Below, one piece after another: positions 27,826-36,483 of a stretch of DNA of 64,000 nt; position 1 is the stretch's first letter; each line of letters opens with the position of its first letter. The notes beneath the pieces were generated by a model. It ran no database searches. It saw only the letters and a program-made list of their open reading frames with translations, and was not told where the DNA came from. The position numbers were made by a program, and so were the translations under genes. Source of the DNA: Pseudonocardia cypriaca (lineage in GTDB: Bacteria; Actinomycetota; Actinomycetes; Mycobacteriales; Pseudonocardiaceae); assembly GCF_006717045.1 (NCBI RefSeq), contig NZ_VFPH01000003.1:1511999-1575998 (forward strand). The letters run 5' to 3'.

Positions 27826-29325
27826 TCAGCCCACGACCACGCCGAAGCGGATGAGGCTGTAGAGGAGCATCCCCAGGTAGAAGAACGCTCCGAACCCGAT
27901 GATCAGGTTCGTCCACAGCTTCGGCCGGATCGGCTTGGGCAGCAGCCGGTTGTTCACCAGGAGCAGCACGATGCAGTACGCGCCCATGGCGAACGTGGAC
28001 AGGAACGCGAGCACGTCCAGGATGGCTGCCGGACCGTCGGCCGGTCCCCAGAGCAGGATGCAGATCCCGAAGATGATCACGCCCCAGAGGAACCCGGCGT
28101 AGAGGTGCGCCTGCCGGAACCGCTTGGCGCCGGGTACGAAGTTGTAGGTCATGTCGGCCTGGCCCCGGGAGAACGAGTCGAAGAGCCCCAGGGTGGCGTT
28201 CAGGCCGATCAGCGCGATGAACCCGAGGAACACCCCGCCCAGCGCCGGTACGCCGACCGAGGCGAACGAGGAGGACATGGCGTTCAAGGCGGCCTCCCGC
28301 TCCCCCTCCCGGAGCAAACCGACCACGTCCGGGCTCTGCCGGGCCGCTGCCTGCGCGAGAACGGTGAACGAGACGGTGACCAGCATCGTGATACCCCAGA
28401 AGAGCAGCAGGGCGTCGAAGGTGACCCAGCGCCGCCACCCACGCCACTTGGCCATCTCGGCCGGATCGTCGGTGTCGAACATGAAGCCGCGCGCGGGCAT
28501 GACCTCCTCGTCGCCCGCGTGCGCCAACCCCCGGGTCTTGGGGATGTGCGCGCCCATGCCGGCGCCGCTCTCCCGCAGGTGCAGCGTGTACCACATCTGC
28601 TGCATGCCGGACGGCCCCGCGAAGGCCACGGAGCCGACGATCACCGGGAACCACGCCTCGGTCAGCGCCTCATCGGGAAGGTAGCCGAAGGCGAACATGC
28701 CGGTGATCGTGGTGGCCAGGTCACCCCAGGTGCCGACCATGGAGGCGATCACAGCCGTGCCGAGCACCAGGATGCCGATCAGGAGCCCGAGCACCTTCTC
28801 CAGCAGGTCGTAGATGACCTTCGCGAGCGTGAAGACCGTGCCGACCACCAGCATCCCGATGATCGCGGCCACCTGCCACGGCACCCCGGTGGCGGACTCG
28901 AACGCGGACGCGCCGGCCGAGAGGTGGCCCGGCCAGATGTAGATGAGGATCGCGATCGTGAAGAAGAACCACATGATCGGTTTGAAGATGCGCGCGGCGC
29001 CGGTGAAGATGCTCTCCCCGGTCGCCATCGCGTAGCGCGCCATCTCCAGCAGCACGAACGCCTGCAGGGTGACGCCGATGAGGAACAGCCAGCGGATCTC
29101 GGGCCCGAAGAGCAGAACGAGCCGGGGCCACATGTACGACTCGCCCATCCCCACGCCGAGCGCGACGAGGAAGACCGTCGGGCCGAGGATGTGGATGGAC
29201 GGGGGTGGCTCCGGCAGTTTGCGGATGGGCATCGGTTCCAGGCTGCCCGCGTGCCACACCCGTTCGCTGCCTGCGGTGGCCGCCGTGGCCGGCAGACCGG
29301 CGTCGGGTTGCTTGGAAGTCGTCAC
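27826..29325 (-). CDS. Nramp-related transporter without classical metal ligands
   Basis: A 499-residue protein with 11-12 membrane helices and overall Nramp-like (LeuT-fold) layout. The first helix reads GVGMGES (residues 57-63) where true Nramp proteins have DPGN, and the sixth-helix region reads GPSGMQQMWYTLHLRES (237-253) where they have MPH. The Asp, Asn and Met that bind Mn2+/Fe2+ are therefore missing, and a hydrophilic insert of about 40 residues follows. The substrate could be another ion or an organic acid. It heads an operon with the 4TM and TerC proteins and lies just downstream of the acyl-CoA genes. Confidence 0.75.
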   Translation of the reverse strand: MTTSKQPDAGLPATAATAGSERVWHAGSLEPMPIRKLPEPPPSIHILGPTVFLVALGVGMGESYMWPRLVLLFGPEIRWLFLIGVTLQAFVLLEMARYAMATGESIFTGAARIFKPIMWFFFTIAILIYIWPGHLSAGASAFESATGVPWQVAAIIGMLVVGTVFTLAKVIYDLLEKVLGLLIGILVLGTAVIASMVGTWGDLATTITGMFAFGYLPDEALTEAWFPVIVGSVAFAGPSGMQQMWYTLHLRESGAGMGAHIPKTRGLAHAGDEEVMPARGFMFDTDDPAEMAKWRGWRRWVTFDALLLFWGITMLVTVSFTVLAQAAARQSPDVVGLLREGEREAALNAMSSSFASVGVPALGGVFLGFIALIGLNATLGLFDSFSRGQADMTYNFVPGAKRFRQAHLYAGFLWGVIIFGICILLWGPADGPAAILDVLAFLSTFAMGAYCIVLLLVNNRLLPKPIRPKLWTNLIIGFGAFFYLGMLLYSLIRFGVVVG

Positions 29326-29417
29326 GTATGGGACCTCTCCGTTGGGATCTCATGGGTTGACTGCCCGGCCCTGCTCCTGCCTCCCGTCTGCGCTCCGGAT
29401 GTGGCGACGCGGTCGCC

Positions 29418-29479
29418 GGTCGGTCCGGCCGGTTCCCTGGTGGGTGGGCGAGATCCCCAGGTTTCCGGCCGGACCGACC
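29418..29479. terminator. Long hairpin downstream of acyl-CoA synthetase gene
   Basis: A perfect 15-bp stem, GGTCGGTCCGGCCGG and its complement, encloses 32 bases in which CCTGG/CCAGG can pair again. It lies 38 bases past the acyl-CoA synthetase stop codon and ahead of the Nramp-like gene, so it separates two same-strand operons. Confidence 0.75.
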
Positions 29480-29517
29480 TGCTCCTGTGCCGGCTGTGGT
29501 GCCTGCCGGTCTACGGG

Positions 29518-31653
29518 TCAGATGAGTCCCGCGCTGCGGGCCCACCGGTACTTCGCTCCCAGCACGGCCACCGGCTTCTCGGTGGTGTACGGGTAGGCGA
29601 CGATGCCGTGGTCGTAGAGGTACGTGCTCGCCTCCTCCACCTCGACGTCACCGGCGAGGGACGCGACCACCGGCTTCTCGATCCCCTTCTCGCGCGCCTC
29701 GGCCACCACGCGAGCGGTCAGCTCGGCGAAGACCATCGGTGGGGTCACGATCGTGTGCCAGTAGCCGAGGATCAAGGCGTGGATCCGGTCGTCCTCGAGA
29801 CCGAGCCGGATCGTCGCCTCGTAGGTCGACGGCGGCTCGCCACCGGTGATGTCGATCGGGTTGCCCGCGGCACCGAACGGCGGGATGAACTTCCGGAACG
29901 CCTCGTCGAGGTCCGGCGGGATCTCCATCAGCGCCATGCCGTTGTCGACGACCGCGTCGGACAGCAGCACCCCGGACCCGCCGGCGCCGGTGATGATGAC
30001 GACGTTGTCGCCCTTCGGCGTGGGCAGCACCGGAACGCCCCGGGCGAACTCGAGCATGTCGTTCAGCGAGTAGGCCCGCACCACGCCGGACTGGCGCAGG
30101 ATGTCGTCGTAGACCTGGTCGTCGCCTGCGAGCGCACCGGTGTGCGAGCCCGCGGCGCGCGCCCCCATCGCCGTGCGGCCCGCCTTGAGCACGATCACCG
30201 GCTTCTTCTTCGTGATGCGCTGCGCGGCCTCGACGAACGCCCGGCCGTCCTTGAGGTCCTCGAGGTGCATCGCGACGACCTTGGTGTCGTCGTCCTGCTC
30301 GAAGTAGGTGAGCAGGTCGTCCTCGTCGAGGTCGGCCTTGTTGCCAAGGCCGACGATGGCCGAGACGCCCGTCTTCGTGGTTCGGCTGAACCCGAGGATC
30401 GCCATCCCGATGCCACCGGACTGCGACGTCAGCGCGACGCCACCCTTGACGTCGTACGGCGTGCAGAACGTCGCGCACAGGTTCTGCGGCGTGTAGTAGT
30501 AGCCGTAGATGTTCGGCCCGAGCAGGCGCACCCCGTGCTCGCGGCCGATCTTCACGATCTCGTCCTGCAGCTCGTGGTTGCCGGTCTCGCCGAACCCGGA
30601 GGGGATGAGCACCGCGGCCGGCACGTTCTTCTCGCCGACCTCGCGCAGCGCCTGCGGGACGAACTTCGCCGGCACGGCGAACACGGCCACGTCGACCTCG
30701 CCGGGCACGTCGCCGATGCTCTTGTAGGCCTTCTTCCCGAGGATCTCGTCGGCCTTCGGGTTGATCGGGTAGATCTCGCCCGCGTAGCCCCCGTTGATGA
30801 GGTTCTTCATCACCGAGTTGCCGATCTTGCCGTTCTCCGCGGACGCCCCGATGACGGCGACCGCGTTCGGCCGCATCATGCGGTTCATCGTCGCCAGGAT
30901 CTCCTCCTGGCTGTAGCGCACCGGCTCGGCGGGCTCCTCGGCGTCCAGCAGGATGCGGACGTCGGCGGCGGACGCGCCGTCGGGACGGGCGAACACCGGG
31001 TTGAGGTCGAACTCGCGGATCCGCGGGAAGTCGGTGACCAGGTCGGACAGCCGCGTGATGATCTCGGCGAGCGCGTCGGCGTCGGCCGGCTCCGCCCCGC
31101 GAGCGCCCTTGAGGACCTCGGCGGCCTGGATGCCGTCCAGCATCGAGTGGGCGGTCGGCGAGTCGACCGGGGCGAGTCGGAAGGTGACGTCCTTGAGGAC
31201 CTCGACCAGGACCCCGCCGAGACCGAAGATCACGACCTTGCCGAACGTCGGGTCCGTGGTGGCCCCGATGATCACTTCCTGGCCACCGGAGAGCATCTGC
31301 TGCACCTGCACGCCGTCGATGGCGGCGTCGGCGTTGTAGGCCTTGGCGTTGGCGACGATCTCGTCGAACGCGGCGCGGACGTCCCCGTCGCCGGAGACGC
31401 CGACCTTGACCCCGCCCGCCTCGGTCTTGTGCAGGATGTCCGGCGAGACGATCTTCAGGACGACCTTGCCGCCCAGCTCGGCGGCGAGGCGGACGGCGTC
31501 GTCGGCCGTGCTCGCCAGGCCCTCACCCGGGGTCGGGATGCCGTACGCCTCGCATACGCGGCGGCCCTCCGGAGCGGTCAGCGAGTCCCGGCCCTCGGCG
31601 AGCGCCTTGTCCAGGACGTCGCGTACGGCGTCCTTGTCGTACCCGGCTCCCAT
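29518..31653 (-). CDS. Acyl-CoA synthetase, ADP-forming, fused beta-alpha type
   Basis: A 711-residue single-chain NDP-forming acyl-CoA synthetase (reversible acid + ATP + CoA to acyl-CoA + ADP + Pi). Order: ATP-grasp domain first (LTAPEGRRVCEAYGIPTP ... VVLKIVSPDILHKTEAGGV), then a CoA-binding domain (AVIGASAENGKIGN), a succinyl-CoA-synthetase-like domain (LLGPNIYGYYYTP; GGVALTSQSGGIG) and the ligase domain with the phospho-His candidate in SHTGALAGDD. This is the reverse of the alpha-beta order of Pka/AcdA proteins. The acid used is unknown; it is three bases downstream of the formyl-CoA transferase gene, so oxalate, formate or a 2-hydroxy acid is likely. Confidence 0.88.
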   Translation of the reverse strand: MGAGYDKDAVRDVLDKALAEGRDSLTAPEGRRVCEAYGIPTPGEGLASTADDAVRLAAELGGKVVLKIVSPDILHKTEAGGVKVGVSGDGDVRAAFDEIVANAKAYNADAAIDGVQVQQMLSGGQEVIIGATTDPTFGKVVIFGLGGVLVEVLKDVTFRLAPVDSPTAHSMLDGIQAAEVLKGARGAEPADADALAEIITRLSDLVTDFPRIREFDLNPVFARPDGASAADVRILLDAEEPAEPVRYSQEEILATMNRMMRPNAVAVIGASAENGKIGNSVMKNLINGGYAGEIYPINPKADEILGKKAYKSIGDVPGEVDVAVFAVPAKFVPQALREVGEKNVPAAVLIPSGFGETGNHELQDEIVKIGREHGVRLLGPNIYGYYYTPQNLCATFCTPYDVKGGVALTSQSGGIGMAILGFSRTTKTGVSAIVGLGNKADLDEDDLLTYFEQDDDTKVVAMHLEDLKDGRAFVEAAQRITKKKPVIVLKAGRTAMGARAAGSHTGALAGDDQVYDDILRQSGVVRAYSLNDMLEFARGVPVLPTPKGDNVVIITGAGGSGVLLSDAVVDNGMALMEIPPDLDEAFRKFIPPFGAAGNPIDITGGEPPSTYEATIRLGLEDDRIHALILGYWHTIVTPPMVFAELTARVVAEAREKGIEKPVVASLAGDVEVEEASTYLYDHGIVAYPYTTEKPVAVLGAKYRWARSAGLI

Positions 31654-31656
31654 GGC

Positions 31657-32883
31657 TCAGATCACTCCGTTCGTCTTGAGCTCGGCGAAGCGCTCCGGGT
31701 CGAGGCCCAGCTCGCGCACGTACACGTCCTCGTTGTGCTGGCCCAGCAGCGGTGAGGTCTCGATCTTCACCGGCGAGTCGGACAGCTTGATCGGGCAACC
31801 GACGGTCTTGAACGCACCGCGCTCGGGGTGGTCGACGGTGACGATCATGTTGTTGTCGGCGAGCGACGCGTCCTCGATCAGCTCCTTGGTGGAGAGGATC
31901 GGGCCGCAGGGGATGTTGTGGGAGTTCAGCTCGGCGAGCGCATCCCACTTGCTGAGCCCCGAGGACCACTCCTCGATCAGCTGGAACATCTTGTCGAGCT
32001 TCGGCAGCCGGGCCTGCGGCGTGGCCCACTCGGGGTCGTCGGCCAGCTCGGGCCTGCCGATCAGCTTCGCGATCGGCGCCCAGCCGGGCGGCTGCACGAT
32101 GACGTAGATGTAGTCGTTGGGTCCACCGGGCGCGCACCTCACCGCCCAGCCGGGCTGCCCGCCGCCGGACGCGTTGCCCGAGCGCGGGACCTCGTCGCCG
32201 AACTCCTCGTTCGGGTACTCGGCGAGCGGGCCGTGGGCGAGCCGCTGCTGGTCGCGCAGCTTCACCCGGCACAGGTTGAGCACCGCGTGCTGCATCGCCA
32301 CCGTGACGCGCTGGCCGCGACCGGTGCGCCCCCGCTGCACGAGCGCGGCGAGGATGCCGGCGACGGCGTGCATGCCGGTGCCGGAGTCGCCGATCTGCGA
32401 ACCGGTGGCGAGCGGCGGACCGTCCTCGAAACCGGTGGTGCTCATCGAGCCGCCCATCGCCTGTGCGACGACTTCGTACGCCTTGTAGTGCGTGTACGGG
32501 CCTTCGCCGAATCCCTTGATGGAGGCGTAGACCAGGCGCGGGTTCAGCTCCTGCAGCCGGTCCCAGGTGAATCCCATCCGATCGACCGCGCCCGGACCGA
32601 AGTTCTCCACGAGGACGTCGGCCTGCTGCACCATCTCGATGAAGAGCTGCTTTCCTTCCTCGCTCTTCAGGTTCAGCGTGATGCTGCGCTTGTTGCAGTT
32701 CAGCATCGTGAAGTAGAGGCTGTCGACGCCGGGCACGTCGCGCAGCTGCTGGCGGGTGATGTCACCGGTCGGAGCCTCGAGTTTCACCACGTCAGCGCCC
32801 AGCCAGGCCAGGATCTGCGTGGCCGACGGGCCCGACTGGACGTGGGTCATGTCCAGTACGCGAACACCTTCGAGCGCGCTCAT
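31657..32883 (-). CDS. frc: Formyl-CoA:oxalate CoA-transferase-like (family III)
   Basis: A 408-residue CaiB/BaiF (class III) CoA-transferase. It follows Oxalobacter Frc closely in the segments I can compare from memory: THVQSGPSATQ, VDSLYFTMLNCNKRSI, the catalytic Asp D166 in GDSGTGMH, and the Gly-rich active-site loop GGGQPGW at 240-246, which is diagnostic of formyl-CoA transferases within the family. Expected reaction: formyl-CoA + acid to formate + acyl-CoA. The acid is oxalate in known members; a 2-hydroxy acid is possible here given the lyase 13 bases upstream. It is in an operon with that lyase and the acyl-CoA synthetase. Confidence 0.85.
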   Translation of the reverse strand: MSALEGVRVLDMTHVQSGPSATQILAWLGADVVKLEAPTGDITRQQLRDVPGVDSLYFTMLNCNKRSITLNLKSEEGKQLFIEMVQQADVLVENFGPGAVDRMGFTWDRLQELNPRLVYASIKGFGEGPYTHYKAYEVVAQAMGGSMSTTGFEDGPPLATGSQIGDSGTGMHAVAGILAALVQRGRTGRGQRVTVAMQHAVLNLCRVKLRDQQRLAHGPLAEYPNEEFGDEVPRSGNASGGGQPGWAVRCAPGGPNDYIYVIVQPPGWAPIAKLIGRPELADDPEWATPQARLPKLDKMFQLIEEWSSGLSKWDALAELNSHNIPCGPILSTKELIEDASLADNNMIVTVDHPERGAFKTVGCPIKLSDSPVKIETSPLLGQHNEDVYVRELGLDPERFAELKTNGVI

Positions 32884-32896
32884 CTACCGCCCCCGA

Positions 32897-34618
32897 TCAC
32901 TTGTACATCGTCTGGTTCATGGTGCCCGGCGCATACACGTCGGGATCGACCCACACATTGATGAGTGAGGGCAGACCCGATTCACGGGCGCGCTGCAGCG
33001 CGGGTGCGATATCGGCGGGGTCGCGCACTTCCTCGCCGTATCCGCCGAGCATCCTCGCGAACTCGTCGTACTTCACGTGGCCGAGCGTGTTGCCGACCCG
33101 GCCCCGGTCCTCGCCGTACTTCTGGATCTGCCCGTAGCGGATCTGGTTCATCGACGAGTTGTTGCCGACGATCCCGACGAACGGCAGGTTGAAGCGCACC
33201 AGCGTCTCGAAGTCCCAGCCGGTGAGGCTGAAGGCTCCGTCGCCGAACAGCGCGACGATCTCCTTGTCCGGCCGGGCGTGCTTGGCGGCCATCACGAACG
33301 GGATGCCGACGCCGAGCGTGCCGAGCGGGCCGGGGTCCATCCAGTGACCGGGCGACTTGGGCTGCACGACCTGGCCGGAGAACGTGACGATGTCGCCGCC
33401 GTCGCCGATGTAGATCGAGTCCTCGGTGAGGAACTCGTTGATCTCGTGGACGAGTCGGTAGGGGTCGATGGGCGAGGCGTCGGAGTGCTGGCGGGGGAGC
33501 CGCTTCTCGTAGGCGGCGTCCTCGAACGCCCGCAGCTCCTCGATCCAGCCCTTGCGGTCCGGGGCGCTCGCGACCCGACCGGACGACGCCGCGGTGACGG
33601 CGGAGAGCACTGCGCCCGCGTCGCCGACGATGCCGAGGTCGATGTCGCGGTTCTTGCCGACCGTGGCGTAGCTGAGGTCGATCTGCACGACCTTGGCGGC
33701 GGGGGAGAGCCTGCGCCCGTAGCCCATCCGGAAGTCGAACGGGGTACCGACGATGATGATCAGGTCGGCCTCGTTGAAGGCGTGGCGGCGGGCCAGCTGG
33801 AAGTGCATCGGGTCCTTGGGCGGGAGCGTGCCGCGGCCGGCGCCGTTCATGAACGCCGGGATGTTGAGCGTGCGCACGAACTCGATCGCGGCGTCGGTGG
33901 CCCGGCACGTCCAGACCTGGTTGCCCAGCAGCACGCACGGCTTCTCGGACTGCGCGATGAGGTCGGCGAGCTGCTCGATCGCGGCCGGGTCGCCAGCCGA
34001 GCGGGTGGACGCGCGGTACGAGCCGGCCCGCGGGATCCTCGCCTGCTCGAGGGGAACGGAGGCGTCGAGGACGTCGCGGGGGATCTCGAGGAACGCCGGC
34101 CCGGGCGCGCCGTTCCAGCACTCCCGGAACGCCATCGAGACCATGTCGGCCACGCGCGCGGTGTGCGGCACGGTGGCGGCGAACTTCGTGATCGGGTTCA
34201 TCATGTCGACGTGCGGGAGGTCCTGGAGGGACCCCATCTTGTGCTGGTTGAGCGCGCCCTGGCCGCCGATGAGCAGCATCGGGCTCTCCGCGCGGAAGGC
34301 GTTGGCCACGCCGGTGATCGCGTCGCTGGTGCCGGGACCGGCCGTGACGACGGCGCATCCGGTCGTGCCGGTGATGCGCGAGTAGCCGTCGGCCGCGTGT
34401 GCCGCGACCTGCTCGTGCCGCACGTCGATGACCGCGATGCCCTCGTCCACGCAGCCGTCGTAGATGTCGATGATGTGTCCGCCGCAGAGCGTGTAGATCG
34501 TGTCCACGCCTTCTGCCTTGAGTGCCTTCGCGACCAGGTGGCCACCGGAAATCGTCTCGGCGGCGGGTGGATCTCCGACCCCGTTGCGGGCGGCGCTTCC
34601 GGGGATCGTCTGCGTCAT
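32897..34618 (-). CDS. ThDP-dependent 2-hydroxyacyl-CoA lyase / oxalyl-CoA decarboxylase family
   Basis: A 573-residue three-domain thiamine diphosphate enzyme. The catalytic Glu is E69 in DVRHEQVAAHAADGYSR, and the ThDP/Mg motif is GDG (459-461) to NN (486-487). The region GSLQDLPHVDMMNPITKF lacks the Tyr-Glu pair that Oxalobacter Oxc uses near this place, and instead looks like the FQEFPQVE region of 2-hydroxyacyl-CoA lyases; the chain ends MNQTMYK. Either it splits a 2-hydroxyacyl-CoA into formyl-CoA and a carbonyl compound, or it decarboxylates oxalyl-CoA to formyl-CoA. Start ATG 34618 is chosen for GAGGAG nine bases upstream. First gene of the operon. Confidence 0.85.
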   Translation of the reverse strand: MTQTIPGSAARNGVGDPPAAETISGGHLVAKALKAEGVDTIYTLCGGHIIDIYDGCVDEGIAVIDVRHEQVAAHAADGYSRITGTTGCAVVTAGPGTSDAITGVANAFRAESPMLLIGGQGALNQHKMGSLQDLPHVDMMNPITKFAATVPHTARVADMVSMAFRECWNGAPGPAFLEIPRDVLDASVPLEQARIPRAGSYRASTRSAGDPAAIEQLADLIAQSEKPCVLLGNQVWTCRATDAAIEFVRTLNIPAFMNGAGRGTLPPKDPMHFQLARRHAFNEADLIIIVGTPFDFRMGYGRRLSPAAKVVQIDLSYATVGKNRDIDLGIVGDAGAVLSAVTAASSGRVASAPDRKGWIEELRAFEDAAYEKRLPRQHSDASPIDPYRLVHEINEFLTEDSIYIGDGGDIVTFSGQVVQPKSPGHWMDPGPLGTLGVGIPFVMAAKHARPDKEIVALFGDGAFSLTGWDFETLVRFNLPFVGIVGNNSSMNQIRYGQIQKYGEDRGRVGNTLGHVKYDEFARMLGGYGEEVRDPADIAPALQRARESGLPSLINVWVDPDVYAPGTMNQTMYK

Positions 34619-34664
34619 GGGAAGCATCTCCTCGTCGTCGCCGCCCATGGAGCTCGACGGCCTG

Positions 34665-34682
34665 TCTACTGCATACGGTATG
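34665..34682. promoter_or_regulatory. Candidate GntR operator, lyase promoter side
   Basis: The sequence TCTACTGCATAC runs into the exact palindrome CATACGGTATG (34672-34682). It lies about 45 bases upstream of the lyase start codon, in the 170-base divergent region shared with the PanE-like gene. Related sites occur at 34744, 43085, 43149 and 45741. Confidence 0.55.
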
Positions 34683-34743
34683 GCTGTCTTGGTACTCCTC
34701 GGCCGCGCCGTTGTCCAGAGGAAGCTTGACTCCTCGTCGACTC

Positions 34744-34761
34744 CATACTGCATACTGCATG
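34744..34761. promoter_or_regulatory. Candidate GntR operator, tandem CATACTG, PanE side
   Basis: CATACTGCATACTGCATG: two full CATACTG units and a partial third in 7-base steps. It includes the 12-mer CATACTGCATAC, found again as its complement ahead of sucC. It lies 28 bases upstream of the PanE-like GTG. Confidence 0.55.
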
Positions 34762-34788
34762 CACAGTCACCGAGGACGGGAGCCCGAC

Positions 34789-35766
34789 GTGAAGGTTGCT
34801 GTGCTGGGAGCGGGTGCGATCGGTGCGTACGTGGGGGCGAGCCTCAGTCGGGCGGGTGCGGACGTGCACCTCGTCGCCCGCGGGCCGCACCTCGCGGCGC
34901 TGCGCGAGCGGGGAGTGGAGGTGCGGAGCCCGCGGGGGGACTTCACCGCCCACCCGCACGCCACGGACGATCCGGCCGAGATCGGACCCGTGGACCACGT
35001 CTTCCTGGGGTTCAAGGCCAACGCCTACGCAGCCGCAGGCCCGATGGTCGCGCCGCTGCTGCACGAGCGGACGACGATCATCGCCGCGCAGAACGGCATC
35101 CCGTGGTGGTACTTCCACGAGCTGCCGGGGCCGTTCCAGGGGCACCGGATCGAGAGCGTTGACCCCGGCGGTGCCGTCACCCGAGCCCTGCCGCTCGACC
35201 GTGCGATCGGCTGCGTCGTCTACGCGGCGACCGAGATCGAGTCACCCGGCGTCGTCCGGCACCTGGAGGGCACCCGCTTCTCCATCGGTGAACCGGACAT
35301 GACCGTCTCCGCACGGTGCACGGAGTTCGCCGACGCGATGGTGGCCGGCGGGCTGAAGTGCCCCGTCGAGCCGGACCTGCGCTGCGACATCTGGATCAAG
35401 CTGATGGGCAACATCGCGTTCAACCCGCTCAGTGCGCTCACGCGCGCGACCATGGCCGGCATCTGCCGCCACGCGGGCACGCGCAAGCTCGTCGCGCAGA
35501 TGATGGAGGAGACCCTGGAGGTGGCCCACCGGGTGGGCTGCTACCCGGAGATCTCCGTGGAGAAGCGGCTCGCGGGCGCCGAGCGCACCGGGGAGCACAA
35601 GACCTCCACGCTGCAGGATCTGGAGCGGGGCCGCCCGATGGAGCTCGACGTGCTGCTCACTGCGGTGGTGGAGCTCGCCGACCTCACGGGCGCCGAGGTC
35701 CCGACGTTGCGGGCCATCACGGCCGTGGCCGACCTGCTCAACCAGCAGGTGGCGGCGGCGTCCTGA
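34789..35766 (+). CDS. Ketopantoate reductase family protein (PanE/ApbA-like)
   Basis: A 325-residue NAD(P)-dependent reductase. The Rossmann motif VAVLGAGAIGAYVGASL is at the N-terminus, AQNGIPWW near the substrate site and RCDIWIKLMGNIAFNPLSALTRA holds the family's catalytic Lys-Asn region. The C-terminal helical domain is complete. The usual reaction is 2-dehydropantoate to pantoate, but paralogs in catabolic clusters reduce other 2-keto or 3-keto acids. Divergent from the lyase operon with shared candidate operators, it likely belongs to the same pathway. GTG 34789 has a GGGAG ribosome site. Its 3' end overlaps the TetR gene by 29 bases, tail to tail. Confidence 0.82.
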   Translation: MKVAVLGAGAIGAYVGASLSRAGADVHLVARGPHLAALRERGVEVRSPRGDFTAHPHATDDPAEIGPVDHVFLGFKANAYAAAGPMVAPLLHERTTIIAAQNGIPWWYFHELPGPFQGHRIESVDPGGAVTRALPLDRAIGCVVYAATEIESPGVVRHLEGTRFSIGEPDMTVSARCTEFADAMVAGGLKCPVEPDLRCDIWIKLMGNIAFNPLSALTRATMAGICRHAGTRKLVAQMMEETLEVAHRVGCYPEISVEKRLAGAERTGEHKTSTLQDLERGRPMELDVLLTAVVELADLTGAEVPTLRAITAVADLLNQQVAAAS

Positions 35767-36406
35767 GGGAGTAGCTCCCCTCAGGTCTGAAGAGGCCGTC
35801 CAGGTGCCCGTCGACGACCGCCAGCGCGGCCTCGACGGTGTGGTGCCCGACGAGGGTCTGCCCGCTGAGGCCCTCGAGCAGGCCCAGTAGCACCGCGGCC
35901 TCGTGGTCGGGGTCGAGGTCGGCCGCCGTGTCGCCTGCCTTCCGCGCGCGCCCGAGGAGCAGGGCGACCAGCTGGTGCAGCTCGCCGTAGCCGGTGCGCA
36001 GCCGCTCGGCGAAGTCGGGCTGGACGAGGGCGCGCGCGGTGAAGGTCACCCCGATCTGGATCGCCTGCCGGTGCTCGTCGTCCACGGGCAGCAGCGCGGT
36101 GGCGATGGCGTGCAGGACCGCCCGCGGCGAGGAGTCCCCGGTCTCGGCGATGCGCTGCCGCACGCGCTCGCCGCCCAGCTCGTTGACGCGTTCGAAGGCG
36201 GCCTGGAGCACGAGGTCCTTGCTGGGGAAGTAGTGCTGCACCCGGCCCACGGACACGCCGGCCTCCGCGGCGATGTCGCGCACGCTCACCGCGTCGAGCC
36301 CGTGCTCGCCGATGATCCGCAACAGCGCGTCGACGATCTCGGTGCGGCGCTCGTCGTGCCGGGCGTCGACCCCCCGGGTCCGCTTGCGCTCCGTGGCGCT
36401 CCCCAC
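35738..36406 (-). CDS. TetR family transcriptional regulator
   Basis: A 222-residue repressor: after a basic N-terminus comes the TetR helix-turn-helix RRTEIVDALLRIIGEHGLDAVSVRDIAAEAGVSVGRVQHYFPSKDLVL, then a helical ligand domain of ordinary length with a TetR_C_6-like pattern. It converges with the PanE-like gene and is divergent from a small two-TM gene, with a CAATA...TATTG inverted repeat 6 bases upstream of its start, a likely autoregulatory site. The ligand is unknown. Confidence 0.88.
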   Translation of the reverse strand: MGSATERKRTRGVDARHDERRTEIVDALLRIIGEHGLDAVSVRDIAAEAGVSVGRVQHYFPSKDLVLQAAFERVNELGGERVRQRIAETGDSSPRAVLHAIATALLPVDDEHRQAIQIGVTFTARALVQPDFAERLRTGYGELHQLVALLLGRARKAGDTAADLDPDHEAAVLLGLLEGLSGQTLVGHHTVEAALAVVDGHLDGLFRPEGSYSLRTPPPPAG

Positions 36407-36411
36407 TTCTC

Positions 36412-36427
36412 CAATATAGCCGTATTG
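36412..36427. promoter_or_regulatory. Candidate TetR operator
   Basis: The inverted repeat CAATA-6-TATTG spans 16 bases in the 77-base divergent region between the TetR gene and the small membrane protein. It is markedly AT-rich against its surroundings, so it probably overlaps a -10 region. Confidence 0.45.
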
Positions 36428-36483
36428 CTCTCACGCGGATTATTCCAGTACGTTCGACTTGAGTTGCTGATCGAGTCGAAGGT

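Noticed and set aside
34789..35766. PanE-like gene as the pantothenate biosynthesis enzyme
   Set aside because: Not impossible, but it is not with panB/panC and shares candidate operators with the acid-catabolic genes, so I did not assign panE.
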